A stretch of 64,000 nt of DNA from Rhodobacter sp. 24-YEA-8 (GTDB lineage Bacteria > Pseudomonadota > Alphaproteobacteria > Rhodobacterales > Rhodobacteraceae): contig NZ_FNSK01000003.1 of assembly GCF_900105075.1 (NCBI RefSeq), forward strand, positions 204,001 to 268,000. The letters are read 5' to 3'. A program made the translations under genes and the position numbers. Each line of letters opens with the position of its first letter. Within the stretch, counting starts at the first letter, position 1. A model generated the notes under the pieces. That model worked only from the letters and a program-made list of their open reading frames with translations, ran no database searches and had not been told where the DNA came from. Shown piece after piece: positions 38,845-47,567 of this stretch.

Positions 38845-39435
38845 TCATCTACTTGGCAGGGTCTGCCACGGGACGCCTGTTTTGAGGATGGCGTTTGCGA
38901 TTGTGACCAGCCTGCGGGCGATAGCGACGATGACCAGCTTGTGGGGTTTGCCGCGTATTTTGAGGGCCTGTGCGACTGGCTTCAAGACGGGGTTGTGACA
39001 GGCTGCAGCCAGTGCTGCCTGGAACAGGACATGTCTCAGTGCGCGCCGACCTCCGGCGATTGCCCGCTTGCCCCGCATTGCGCCACTGTCGTGCGGGATG
39101 GGAGCAAGGCCCGTCATCGCCGCAGCTTCACCGGATGTCATCCGCCCGAGTTCCGGCATTTCCGCGATCAGCATGGCCGCAGAGACGGGGCCAATCCCGG
39201 GGATGGACAGCAGAAGCCTTGCCGTTGCCGCCGACGTTTTCTCCTGCCCGATGACGCCTTTGATCCGCTGCTCAAGGTCACCGACCTGAGCGTCCAGCAT
39301 TGCCAGGAGGTTGGCATCCATACCCTCGAGATCGGCGGGGACTTGTTGTTTCCTGCGCGCCGCGATCTGTGCAGAAAGCCGTTTGCGCATCTCTACCACC
39401 TGCGCCCTGCGTGTTGTTAATGGTCTGCGGCGCAA
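38845..39435 (-). pseudogene. IS110-family transposase, C-terminal half of a second copy
   Basis: The 196 codons correspond to the C-terminal part only: ARLLLSIPGIGPVSAAMLIAE and MTGLAPIPHDSGAMRGKR. The DEDD N-domain is missing. The fragment's first codons overlap the 3' end of the EF-hand gene, marking a junction near 39420-39430. It differs clearly from the neighbouring IS110 copy, so it is a different element. Confidence 0.82.
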
Positions 39436-39737
39436 ACCGCAAGGAACTGGTCGCGTGTCAGCCCCTTAGCACCGATCGTCACGCGGTCAATCCCGGCGCG
39501 GGCGAAGTCACGTTCAGATTCCGACTGGCTGATAAAGCCATCGCCGTTGGTGTCGAACAAGCGGTGCTGCTCTTCGCAGTCGGGCACAGCGAGACCATCC
39601 GCCGTCTCGGCCTGCAGCTCCGGCGAGGTCTGTTCGGGCATGGTCTTAGGCGAGGCTGGAACATCCTCCTGGGCGAGTATGGCGGACGGGGCCGCCAGCG
39701 CGGCGATCATAATAAATGCAAATCCCTGGCGTTTCAT
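39417..39737 (-). CDS. Secreted EF-hand protein
   Basis: 106 residues with a cleavable signal peptide (MKRQGFAFIMIAALAAPSAILA) and one canonical EF-hand loop, DTNGDGFISQSE, near residues 62-73. A second, degenerate site follows (DRVTIGAKGLTRDQF). Probably a periplasmic calcium-binding protein. The stop codon and last residues coincide with the IS110 fragment junction, so the original C-terminus may have been slightly altered. Confidence 0.78.
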   Translation of the reverse strand: MKRQGFAFIMIAALAAPSAILAQEDVPASPKTMPEQTSPELQAETADGLAVPDCEEQHRLFDTNGDGFISQSESERDFARAGIDRVTIGAKGLTRDQFLAVCAADH

Positions 39738-39866
39738 GTCGTCCTCCTGGATATGCGGTCACTTCAGGTGATCCGGATCTGTCGGACCCGCAGGGACCAG
39801 GTGGATGCATGAACCAGCTGTTGCGCAGATTGTTCCCCATGTTGGCCAGAACGCCGCCCGTACCGC

Positions 39867-39892
39867 GGAACAATCCATAGATGTTCCCGGTT
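39867..39892 (+). promoter_or_regulatory. Candidate EcfG-type promoter of the BON gene
   Basis: GGAAC (39867-39871), 17 bases, GGTT (39889-39892), ending 61 bp before the ATG. It matches the GGAAC-N16/17-[C/G]GTT pattern found across this block. Confidence 0.6.
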
Positions 39893-39953
39893 TGAACAAA
39901 CTACAATGATCGGCGGATGCGCAGCCTGCCCTGTGACAAAAGGAGAAAATGAC

Positions 39954-40478
39954 ATGGAAAATAACTGGAAAGCGGTGCGATATCTCCGGCCCGGATTTTT
40001 CGGAGGGAGGCGATCAAACGATTTTCCGCCGACCTCCCTCGGCCACGAAGATCGTGCCGGCAATGGTGCTGCATCTATACCTGGCTTGCGGGAGTGGGAT
40101 CCTGACCAACGCCACCTTGGGCGCAGAGAATGGGATCCGGGAAATTATGGGGGACTTGACCGCGAGCGCGGGCCGGAAGGCCATTCCGAAGACGTTCCGG
40201 TTTCTCGGCGCGGGCCGTTCCGGGGCATGGGGCCGAAGAATTACGTCCGCTCGGATGGCCGCATCTGCGAAGATGTCTGTGAAAGACTGACCGAAGCGGA
40301 TGATATTGATGCCAGGGGTATCACGGTCAAAGCTCGATCCGGCGAGATCACGCTTGAGGGTTGCGTTGCCACGCTGAGTTCGAGATGCGCTGCAGAACAT
40401 CAGGCCCTGTCCTGCAGGGGGGTAACTGATGTCCGAAACAGGCTGGAGGTCAGGTCGGGGCACAAGACCACACGCTGA
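39954..40478 (+). CDS. BON domain protein 1
   Basis: 174 residues from ATG 39954 (AGGAG upstream). A low-complexity, Arg/Gly/Asp-rich first half is followed by RGMGPKNYVRSDGRICEDVC, which opens a BON domain (about residues 100-170) with ITVKARSGEITLEGCV and VTDVRNRLEV. BON domains bind membranes or phospholipid and occur in OsmY-type stress proteins. No signal peptide is seen. A paralogue lies at 51.5 kb with the same layout. Unusually cysteine-rich for a BON domain (five Cys in the last 75 residues). Confidence 0.78.
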   Translation: MENNWKAVRYLRPGFFGGRRSNDFPPTSLGHEDRAGNGAASIPGLREWDPDQRHLGRREWDPGNYGGLDRERGPEGHSEDVPVSRRGPFRGMGPKNYVRSDGRICEDVCERLTEADDIDARGITVKARSGEITLEGCVATLSSRCAAEHQALSCRGVTDVRNRLEVRSGHKTTR

Positions 40479-40625
40479 AATGGGCAGCTCCGCCGCTCGC
40501 ACAAGAGATACGGGGCAGTATAGCAACGGTTCCACACTGTTTCGGGAAATGGGAAATTCCGGCTGTTGTCAGAGGGGGGAACCCGGTAAACTTGCTTTCA
40601 GGGACTGGCATCATGGGTATTGACG

Positions 40626-40847
40626 ATGAGTAATTCCGTAATCCCTTTCCCCGGTCCTGATCTGGGACGGGCTTCTGACGAAGACGATCTGGTGGAGACT
40701 GCAGGTCAGGAGCTGCTCTCGGCAGTGATGGCCCAGCCTGTTCCTGACCGGCTGCATGCGCTTGCCGCCGAACTGGGAAAGGCGCTTGATCGGCGTATGG
40801 CTGACTTTTCAACGGGCCAGAGCGAAGGATCAACCGATCCGGACTGA
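40626..40847 (+). CDS. NepR-like anti-sigma factor candidate
   Basis: 73 residues immediately upstream of the sigma gene. The core GQELLSAVMAQPVPDRLHAL resembles the NepR helix (consensus around 'L...Y..v..E.VPDRl..Ll..L'), which clamps EcfG sigma factors. Flanks are acidic and disordered. Gene order nepR-ecfG is classical in Alphaproteobacteria. The match is short, so this is a candidate. Confidence 0.55.
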   Translation: MSNSVIPFPGPDLGRASDEDDLVETAGQELLSAVMAQPVPDRLHALAAELGKALDRRMADFSTGQSEGSTDPD

Positions 40848-40885
40848 GCATGGCGGCGGATTACCGCCACTGTCACAGGCACTGC

Positions 40886-40910
40886 GGAACTTAATACCCC
40901 CCGATCCGTT
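40886..40910 (+). promoter_or_regulatory. EcfG-type promoter of the sigma gene (autoregulation)
   Basis: GGAAC (40886-40890), 16 bases, CGTT (40907-40910), 34 bp before the sigma-factor ATG. Exact match to the general-stress sigma consensus. Confidence 0.75.
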
Positions 40911-40943
40911 TCCCTTACAATCAGAAGTGGAGGGAGACACATT

Positions 40944-41498
40944 ATGGCCACCTCGAAGCAAATCATACCGCAGGACCCAAAGCCTCAGGACGGATCAGCT
41001 TCGGGCAAAGTGGTCGAAATGATCCCGTTCCTGCGTATCTATGCCCGAAATCTGACACGCGGCGGAACTGAGGCGGATGACCTCGTCCAGGAAACGCTCG
41101 TCAAGGCAATTGCGAATATAGACCGCTTCCAGCCGGGCACCAATCTGAGGGCCTGGCTTTTTACGATCATGCGCAACAGCTTCCTGACCGGGATCATGAA
41201 AAGATCGCGTGAGCCGGTTGGAAATCAGGATTGTGTTTCTGCTCAGGTGATCAGCTTTCCCGTCCATGACTCGCATATGGCATGCAATCGGGTGATGCAG
41301 GCGATCAGGCGACTGCCGGCCCAGTACAGAGAAGCGCTGGTGCTCGTATTCCTGGTGGGAGAGAGCTATCAGGATGTAGCGCGGATCTGCGATTGTGCCA
41401 TCGGAACAGTGAAAAGCCGGATCAGCCGTGGGCGGCAAATGCTGATGGATGATCTGCAGGTTACCACTGTGCGCGACCTGATTGCCGTCAATTACTGA
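40944..41498 (+). CDS. ecfG: EcfG-type RNA polymerase sigma factor (general stress response)
   Basis: 184 residues. Region 2: FLRIYARNLTRGGTEADDLV ... NLRAWLFTIMRNSF. Region 4: AIRRLPAQYREALVLVFLVG with SYQDVARICDCAIGTVKSRI. This matches the ECF15/EcfG group that pairs with NepR and PhyR in Alphaproteobacteria. The ATG has GGAGGGAG upstream. Its own promoter carries the consensus it should recognise. The NepR-like gene lies 96 bp upstream, and a kinase and receivers lie convergently downstream. Confidence 0.88.
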   Translation: MATSKQIIPQDPKPQDGSASGKVVEMIPFLRIYARNLTRGGTEADDLVQETLVKAIANIDRFQPGTNLRAWLFTIMRNSFLTGIMKRSREPVGNQDCVSAQVISFPVHDSHMACNRVMQAIRRLPAQYREALVLVFLVGESYQDVARICDCAIGTVKSRISRGRQMLMDDLQVTTVRDLIAVNY

Positions 41499-41725
41499 GA
41501 CAATGCCCCCGCGCGCCCCGCGGGCTGTCCCGATTTGAACATCTGCGCGGCCCGGCTGCTTCTCTCAGAGTTTCGGCTCGGGATGCCGGTTTTGTGCTCC
41601 TCCTTATTGAGCTGATCTTCAGCCCTCTTTTTCTATTGGGCTGCTCGTCCGGCGCGCCGTTTTCAGAAACCATATCCCACTCCCCACCCCATCGCGCAGC
41701 CAAATCCGTTGCAGGCCAGCGAAGG

Positions 41726-44700
41726 TCAGATCGGAAGTGAGATCGTGCAGAAGACCCCATCCGATTCAACGCGGAAGGAAGTCGCTGCGTCCAGCTGGTA
41801 GGGCAATGCGCGCTCGATCAGCTCGCGCCCCTGCCCCCAGCCAGGTTCAGCCTCGGGCATGACGACACCTGTTTCACGCCAGGTAATATGGAGGCGGCGC
41901 CTGTCCTCGCCCTCAATCCGCCAACCAATATGCAGATGCCCGGTCGCACCGTTCAACGCGCCATGTTTCACCGCGTTGGTGGCCAGTTCATGCAAAGCCA
42001 TGGCCAGGAGCTGCACGGTTAAAGGCCCAAGAGGAACATCTGAGGGACCATCAAGTATCAGGCGTTCCCCGGGATCGGTCCCGACGGCAGAAAGCGCGGT
42101 CCTGACGAGCGCGTCGAAGCTGAGCCTTGAGTTTTCGTCGAGACCCGAGAGCAGTCCCTGAACCCGCGCCAGCATTTCAAGCCGGTCGCGGAATCGTTGA
42201 CCGAAATCCGTCATATCCCGTGCGGATTGCAGGGTGCGCTGTGCGACCTGACGCACCACCGACAAGAGATTGCGTGTCCGGTGCTGAAGCTCTCCCACCA
42301 GCACGCGCTGCCGTTCCTGCAGGCTTAACAATTCGTCCATATCTGTCGAGGCACACAGCCATTCGATGATCCGCCCTCCTGCGTTGCGCACCGGAGTGGC
42401 ACGGGTCTGAAACCAGCGCCACTGGCCTGTCGATACATCCATCAATCGGAAATCGGCTTCGAACCCTGCGGTTTCCACGACCGCCCATGCACTCTGTGCC
42501 GTTTCGCGATCATCGGGATGAACCTGTTCCAGCCAGCCCGCCCCCTGCGCCTTTTCTACCGACTGGCCGGTATAAGTGGCCCATTGCGGGCTGGCCCAGG
42601 TCCAGGATCCGCCAGGATCGGCACGCCATATCAACTGTGGCAGACCATCGATCAGAACATGCAGCCGCTTTTCGCTGTCTTGCAATGCCCGCTCGGCATG
42701 GTGCGTCGCGGTCATATCGGTGAAAGTCAGAACGGTGCCGCCGATGAAATTGTCGATGCTTCGATAGGGCAGCACCCGCACGGCATAGTCGCGGTCCCGG
42801 GTTCTGTCGCTAACCATGCGGTCAATCGGGATCAGGCTTTGCAGCACCTGCCGCACATCCTCATGGATCTCGGGATAGCTGATCCGTGCCACTATATGAT
42901 CAAGCGGGCGACCGACATCGGTTTCGAGCAGGTGGAACACCTCGGTCGCCGAGGCGGTGAAATTGCGGAGCCTGAAATCATTGTCGAGGAAGATGGTCGC
43001 AATCTGGCTGGCTTCCAGCAGGTTCTTGATGTCCGAATTGCTGCGCCCCAGTTCATGGATCTGATGGCCAAGCTCCAGATTGACGGTCTGAAGCTCTTCG
43101 TTCAGCGATTGCAGTTCCTCTTTTGAGGTTTCCAGCTCTTCGTTGGTGGATTGCAGCTCTTCATTGATCGACTGGTATTCCTCATTCGAGGATCGCAATT
43201 CCTCATTGGTGGATTCCAGCTCTTCAATGGTCGCCTGAAGACGCCCGCGCGTCAGCCGCAGCTCGTTTTCAATGCGCTGCACATGATCGTCGGCGCCCGA
43301 AGGTGCTGGCCTTTCAGCTTCGTCGCTGGCGGGGCCGACATGCTGAAAGACAACCACGAGCGAAGTTATATGTTCACGGCTGAGCGGTTCGATGATGATA
43401 TTCACACAAGAGGCCTGTTCCTCGTGTTTGATCACCTGGCGCAGCAGTTCGACTTTCTTCGCCTCGGCAAGGGCGCGATAGAGTGCGGCCCTAAGCTCGC
43501 CGCGCAGATCGGGATGAACGAGGCTGATCAGGCTTAGGGAGGCAGCCCCTGCCAGCGGTTCCAGAAACCGCCCGATCCTTCCAGAAAAATGCAGCACCTC
43601 GAATTGCGTGTCGATCACAACATAGCCGGGGGCAAAGCGTTCCGCGACGGCGTCCGCCTGGCGGCCGATGCTGTCCGACAGTCGTGGCAGTTGCACCGCC
43701 AGAGGATCCGGCGATGCTATGGTCACGGATGGGCCGGATTGAACGCGCAGGGATGGCGGGAAATCCGGGATGACCCGGGTGGCTGTATCCAGACGGCGGA
43801 ACAGGCGGTTCTTGCGGTCAACGGGCGCGAAAAGTGTCTGATGGCGGGTGACGTTTTCTGACGAGCCCAGCATCAGAATCCAACGCCCCCGCAGCGCGAA
43901 ATGGAACAGGGGAATGGTGCGATCCTGCACCTCTATATTCAGATATATCAGCAAATTCCGGCAAGAGAGCAGGTCAATCCGAGAGAAAGGTGCGTCCCGG
44001 ACCAGATTATGGGGGGAGAAGATACAGATCTCGCGCAATTCTTTGACGACGTTGTAGGTATCGCCTTCGCGTGTGAACCAGCGCTCCAGACGATCCGGGC
44101 GGATATGATCCGCGATGGTCGGCGCATATCGCGCGGCACGCGCCAGCCCGAGGGCCCGCGCATCAAGGTCGGTGGCGAAAATCTGGATGCGCGGCGGAAC
44201 CTCCAGCGTGGCGGCATATTCTTTCAGCAGCATCGCGATGGAATAGGCCTCTTCGCCCGTGGCACAGCCCAGCACCCAGACGCGGACCATATCCCCTTCG
44301 CGCTTGCCTTCAAAAAGCGACGGAATTTCGCGCTCCAGCAGGTCGAACTCCAGAGGATCCCGAAAGAACTGTGTGACGCCGATCAGAAGATCCTGGAAAA
44401 GGCGCTGCACCTCTTCACGATTTTCACGCAACAGTTCTACATAGGCGGCAATGTCTGGCATTTGCAGCACCTTAAGACGCCGCTGCACCCGGCGCACGAA
44501 GGTGCCACGCTTATAGCCGTGGAAATCATTGCCCGTTACCTTCCGAAGCGCGCTGACGATCCCGGCGATTTTCGTTTCCACCTCTTCGGCGGTGATGCGG
44601 ATGCTCTCTTCGTGAAGCACCGCGATATTGCCAATGTAGAGATCAATTTCCGCAGCGATGCGGCTTGGCGTGCCCCGGATGTCAAGAACGCCGGATGGCC

Positions 44701-45235
44701 CGGCCCTCTCTGATCCGTCGGCATCGCCCGGATCCCATTCCCCTATCGTCAGGCCCCCGCACTCCTTCGCGGCGCGCAATCCAACCGCACCTTCCGCATG
44801 CAGCCCGTTCAGAATGACGGCAACGGAATGGCGCCCGGCATTACGCGCGATGGAGTCCAGCATCGTATCGACAGCGCCGGCTCTCTCGCCGGCAGGCTGG
44901 TCGCGCACAGAAATGCGGCCAGCGTCCAAGGTCAGCAGCCGATCGGCGCCGGCAATATAGACATGTTCCGGCAGGAGCGGCGCACCATCCTCGGCCATCA
45001 TCACTGTAAATGATGAGACTGCCGTCGCTTCAGACAGTAAGTCTTCCTCCGACGGGCGATCTTTGCCGCCAATTGCGACCAGATATGCGCCGCCAAGACC
45101 CGGTTCTGTCGAGGACAGAATTTCGAGAAATGAGCCCAGCGATTTTGCAGAGACGCCAATGCCGATAACCGCCGCAACATCAGGAGGAAGATTTTCCGGA
45201 TCTTTCACCGGATCTGTCTCATGGGTGTCATTCAT
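41726..45235 (-). CDS. CheB/CheR-PAS-HWE sensor histidine kinase
   Basis: About 1169 residues. It has a CheB-like domain (about 20-210) with a degenerate active site (GIGVSAKS retained, but NGLHAEGAVGL where CheB has the Ser-Asp-Gly of GSDG). A CheR methyltransferase follows (about 230-480: VWVLGCATGEEAYSIAML, SCRNLLIYL). Then come a coiled coil of repeated E-L-x-S-x-N-E-E units (about 655-730), PAS domains (about 735-975) and an HWE kinase (H box ELQHRTRN near 983, N box ELATNAVKHG, WRETG). Start at ATG 45235 (AGGA upstream) rather than 45274. Such kinases feed general-stress receivers. Confidence 0.88.
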   Translation of the reverse strand: MNDTHETDPVKDPENLPPDVAAVIGIGVSAKSLGSFLEILSSTEPGLGGAYLVAIGGKDRPSEEDLLSEATAVSSFTVMMAEDGAPLLPEHVYIAGADRLLTLDAGRISVRDQPAGERAGAVDTMLDSIARNAGRHSVAVILNGLHAEGAVGLRAAKECGGLTIGEWDPGDADGSERAGPSGVLDIRGTPSRIAAEIDLYIGNIAVLHEESIRITAEEVETKIAGIVSALRKVTGNDFHGYKRGTFVRRVQRRLKVLQMPDIAAYVELLRENREEVQRLFQDLLIGVTQFFRDPLEFDLLEREIPSLFEGKREGDMVRVWVLGCATGEEAYSIAMLLKEYAATLEVPPRIQIFATDLDARALGLARAARYAPTIADHIRPDRLERWFTREGDTYNVVKELREICIFSPHNLVRDAPFSRIDLLSCRNLLIYLNIEVQDRTIPLFHFALRGRWILMLGSSENVTRHQTLFAPVDRKNRLFRRLDTATRVIPDFPPSLRVQSGPSVTIASPDPLAVQLPRLSDSIGRQADAVAERFAPGYVVIDTQFEVLHFSGRIGRFLEPLAGAASLSLISLVHPDLRGELRAALYRALAEAKKVELLRQVIKHEEQASCVNIIIEPLSREHITSLVVVFQHVGPASDEAERPAPSGADDHVQRIENELRLTRGRLQATIEELESTNEELRSSNEEYQSINEELQSTNEELETSKEELQSLNEELQTVNLELGHQIHELGRSNSDIKNLLEASQIATIFLDNDFRLRNFTASATEVFHLLETDVGRPLDHIVARISYPEIHEDVRQVLQSLIPIDRMVSDRTRDRDYAVRVLPYRSIDNFIGGTVLTFTDMTATHHAERALQDSEKRLHVLIDGLPQLIWRADPGGSWTWASPQWATYTGQSVEKAQGAGWLEQVHPDDRETAQSAWAVVETAGFEADFRLMDVSTGQWRWFQTRATPVRNAGGRIIEWLCASTDMDELLSLQERQRVLVGELQHRTRNLLSVVRQVAQRTLQSARDMTDFGQRFRDRLEMLARVQGLLSGLDENSRLSFDALVRTALSAVGTDPGERLILDGPSDVPLGPLTVQLLAMALHELATNAVKHGALNGATGHLHIGWRIEGEDRRRLHITWRETGVVMPEAEPGWGQGRELIERALPYQLDAATSFRVESDGVFCTISLPI

Positions 45236-45282
45236 TGGGTATCCTGGGCGTCTCGGGCATGGCGTGTGAAACACATGTCTGA

Positions 45283-45307
45283 AGCGTCATGCAACGACAA
45301 AGGTTCC
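45283..45307 (-). promoter_or_regulatory. Near-match EcfG-type promoter of the CheB/CheR kinase
   Basis: Minus strand GGAAC (45307-45303), 16 bases, CGCT (45286-45283); one mismatch to CGTT. 47 bp upstream of the preferred ATG. Confidence 0.4.
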
Positions 45308-45320
45308 CGCTGAAAGTGGA

Positions 45321-45884
45321 TCAGTGCAGCAGATCGCGCCCACGCTCTGCCAGAGCACGTTCCATCAGGTGTTGCAGCCATTTTTCCAGAGGTGGCAGCG
45401 TTTGCAGGCCCGACTGCTCCTCTATCGCAAGCAACAAGGTCGCTTCGACCAGCCGGTCGGCAGCTGCGGGGTCGGTCAGGATCAGCCGGGCCGACAGCCT
45501 CAGCTTTGGCAGGAGCGCCATCAGCGTTTGCGTATGGATCTGGTTACGCAGCAGCTCTACGGTCGCGCGGGCTTCATAGGGCTTCGGCAACCGGGCAACA
45601 CGGGCAAACCGACGCGGTATCTTCGTGACCTCATGCGCCGAGTAAAAAACGAAAGGGACAGCGGCCCCCATCAGTAGATCGGCCAGCAGATAGACCTCCT
45701 GGTCCCTCAGATTTACATCGAGCACCGCAAGGTCTGCATCCTCGACATAATCAGTTGCCTCAACAACCGAAGGAAAAGGCCCGAGCACTTTGGCCTTTGC
45801 CGCGCGGAAATGATCCGCCAGTTCGCAGGCAAGGTAGTAGTCATCCTCGACTATCATGATCGTGCGACCGGAAAGGGTTTGCAT
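45321..45884 (-). CDS. Receiver protein with a C-terminal sigma-region-2-like domain
   Basis: 187 residues. Residues 1-120 form a receiver: MIVEDDYYLA (acid pocket), AVLDVNLRD (phospho-acceptor Asp near 56), FVFYSAHE and LPKPYE (Lys). Residues 125-185 (LPKLRLSARLILTDPAAADR, then LVEATLLLAI and LEKWLQHLMERAL) line up with region 2 of the EcfG in this window (PFLRIYARNLTRGGTEADDL, LVQETLVKAI, LRAWLFTIMRN). PhyR, the known partner-switching regulator, has a sigma-like domain followed by a receiver; here the order is reversed and region 4 is absent. Located beside the HWE kinase. A mimic of sigma that titrates NepR is possible but inferred. Confidence 0.75.
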   Translation of the reverse strand: MQTLSGRTIMIVEDDYYLACELADHFRAAKAKVLGPFPSVVEATDYVEDADLAVLDVNLRDQEVYLLADLLMGAAVPFVFYSAHEVTKIPRRFARVARLPKPYEARATVELLRNQIHTQTLMALLPKLRLSARLILTDPAAADRLVEATLLLAIEEQSGLQTLPPLEKWLQHLMERALAERGRDLLH

Positions 45885-46425
45885 CTTTAATCCGTCTCGC
45901 GGCTGGTTCGGTTGTTCCGATGCAGCGGGCCCGGCGCGGATCGGACTATGCTTGTATCACTATGAAGCAAGTTGAGATTGAAGCAACCTCTGCGGTGAAT
46001 CTCAATACATCATATTTATCAAAGGCTTGACTTACATTCATTCCGAATCTGCGGATATCCGCCTGCCGGAATCTCCTCTTCAGGCCACTCAAAGGTTGAT
46101 AGGCTTCTCCAGACGCGGGATTGCAGCATATGCCTGGGGCAACAAAGCCGTGTCGTAACCTGTGATAAAAATGAAGGGGATCGCCGCCGCGACGAGGTGA
46201 TCGGCCAGGGGAAAGACCATCTCCCCCCGGAGATTTACGTCAAGCATCGCAAAATCCGGGGTGACACCGGTCCGCAGACCTTCAAGGGCCTCGCGGACTG
46301 TCGGGAACGGGCCGATCACCCTGGCGCCCGCACGCTGCAGAAATTTTGTAAGATCGGCCGCCAGAAGATATTCATCTTCAGCAACCAGCACCGCTTTTCC
46401 GAGCAGGGTCGTCAGGAGTGAACTA

Positions 46426-47276
46426 GGTCATGTTGACAAATGGCGGATCCATAGCCTGATGCAGGCAATGTCTATGACACCTAGGAAGCTGTCTGCGGTC
46501 TTGTCGTAGCGGGTTGCCAGCCTGCGACTGTTCTTAAGCTTGTTGAAGCACCGCTCGACCATGTTGCGTAGCGTGTAGATCGTCATGTCGACCGCCTTGC
46601 GCAGCTTGCGGTTCTTTCGCATCGGTATCATCGGAAGAGCATTGCGGCTCTCGATGTCTTCCCGAATTTTATCAGAGTCATAGCCCCTGTCCGCGACAAG
46701 AACGGCGGGCTGTGGCAGATTGTCAGCCATCACCAGATCGTAGCCGGTGTAGTCTGAATCCTGTCCGGGCGTGATTTCGGTTCTCATGGGGAGGCCAGCG
46801 CCGTTGACGCGGAGGTGGATCTTGGTCGAGAACCCACCTCTTGAACGGCCAAAAGCCTCTTTCGGAGTCCCCCTTTTGCGCCCGCCGCATGATGATGGGC
46901 ACGGATCACGGTGCTGTCGACCATCTGCAGTTTGTCTGGCGCAATCCCCGCGTGGTTCAGCGCGTCCAGGATATCCTCCCACAGTCCGGCCAGAGTCCAG
47001 CGCCGGAACTGGCGATAGACCGAGGACCACTTGCCGAACTCTTCAGGCAGATCCCGCCACGGCGCGCCTGTTCGCGCTATCCAGAAAATTCCATTCAGAA
47101 CAATACGATGATTGGATGGCTTGCGCCCATTCGGGTGTCGGACGGCACAAATGAACCCCTCGAAGAAGGCCCACTCATCATCGGATATCAGGTTGCGTGC
47201 CAAGTTCATCTCCCACGTAGAGATGAGCTTGAATCACAGGGCATCGATCAGTGGAATCCCTTTTGTCAACACGTCC
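46426..47276 (-). mobile_element. IS5-family (IS427-like) element inside a receiver gene
   Basis: About 851 bp with imperfect ends GGTCATGTTGACAAA and, inverted, GGACGTGTTGACAAA (13 of 15 identical). It is flanked by TA on both sides (46424-46425 and 47277-47278), the short target typical of this group. It carries a two-frame transposase. Confidence 0.85.
46428..47209 (-). CDS. IS5-family transposase in two overlapping frames
   Basis: The first frame (46784-47209) begins MNLARNLISDDEWAFFEGF and holds GIFWIARTGAPWRDLP and the first catalytic Asp (QMVDSTVIRAHHHAAG). The second frame (46428-47030) continues with RSRGGFSTKIHLR, VLVADRGYDSDKIR (second Asp) and LRNMVERCFNKLKNSRR (Glu). This two-frame layout is normal for IS427-type elements, which make the full enzyme by frameshifting, so it may be functional. 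Confidence 0.85.
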
Positions 47277-47454
47277 TAAGGTCTGCATTCCGCATTTGTG
47301 ACTATCCTCCCGGGGACCAGGATCAACTACATCAGGCGCTGCTGCCATAGCCGAATGCAGCAATCGCGCGAGGCCTCCGAATTTGCAACGGGCCGGTCCC
47401 TGAAGGGACTGGTCTTGGCAGGAACTCCCCACGGGTGTCCCCTCCGCCAGACAA

Positions 47455-47479
47455 AACGGGCGAAAGCCATGCATGTTCC
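47455..47479 (-). promoter_or_regulatory. EcfG-type promoter of the interrupted receiver
   Basis: Minus strand GGAAC (47479-47475), 16 bases, CGTT (47458-47455). Exact consensus, 160 bp upstream of the receiver's original ATG (47295). Confidence 0.6.
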
Positions 47480-47510
47480 TGACCCCAAGGCGGTCCGGCG
47501 TATGCGCGCT

Positions 47511-47535
47511 GGAACAACGGCCCGCGATCCTTGTT
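47511..47535 (+). promoter_or_regulatory. Near-match EcfG-type promoter of the SDR gene
   Basis: GGAAC (47511-47515), 16 bases, TGTT (47532-47535), 32 bp before the ATG at 47568. First base of the -10 differs from C/G. Confidence 0.45.
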
Positions 47536-47567
47536 CAGCAGAGCATCAGCATAGCGGAGGCCGTGAC

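Larger units (their letters stand above)
46089..47295 (-). pseudogene. Single-domain receiver gene disrupted by an IS5-type element
   Basis: Removing the element at 46426-47276 and one TA copy rejoins ATG CGG AAT GCA GAC CTT to AGT TCA CTC in one frame. It gives MRNADLSSLLTTLLGKAVLV followed by the receiver (AEDEYLLA, FAMLDVNLRGE, FIFITGYD, LEKPINL), about 118 residues. The reconstructed start at 47295 has GGGAGGATAG upstream. Only a GTG at 46391 could restart translation of the remaining part. The receiver is of the HWE-linked type and lacks an output domain. Confidence 0.85.
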
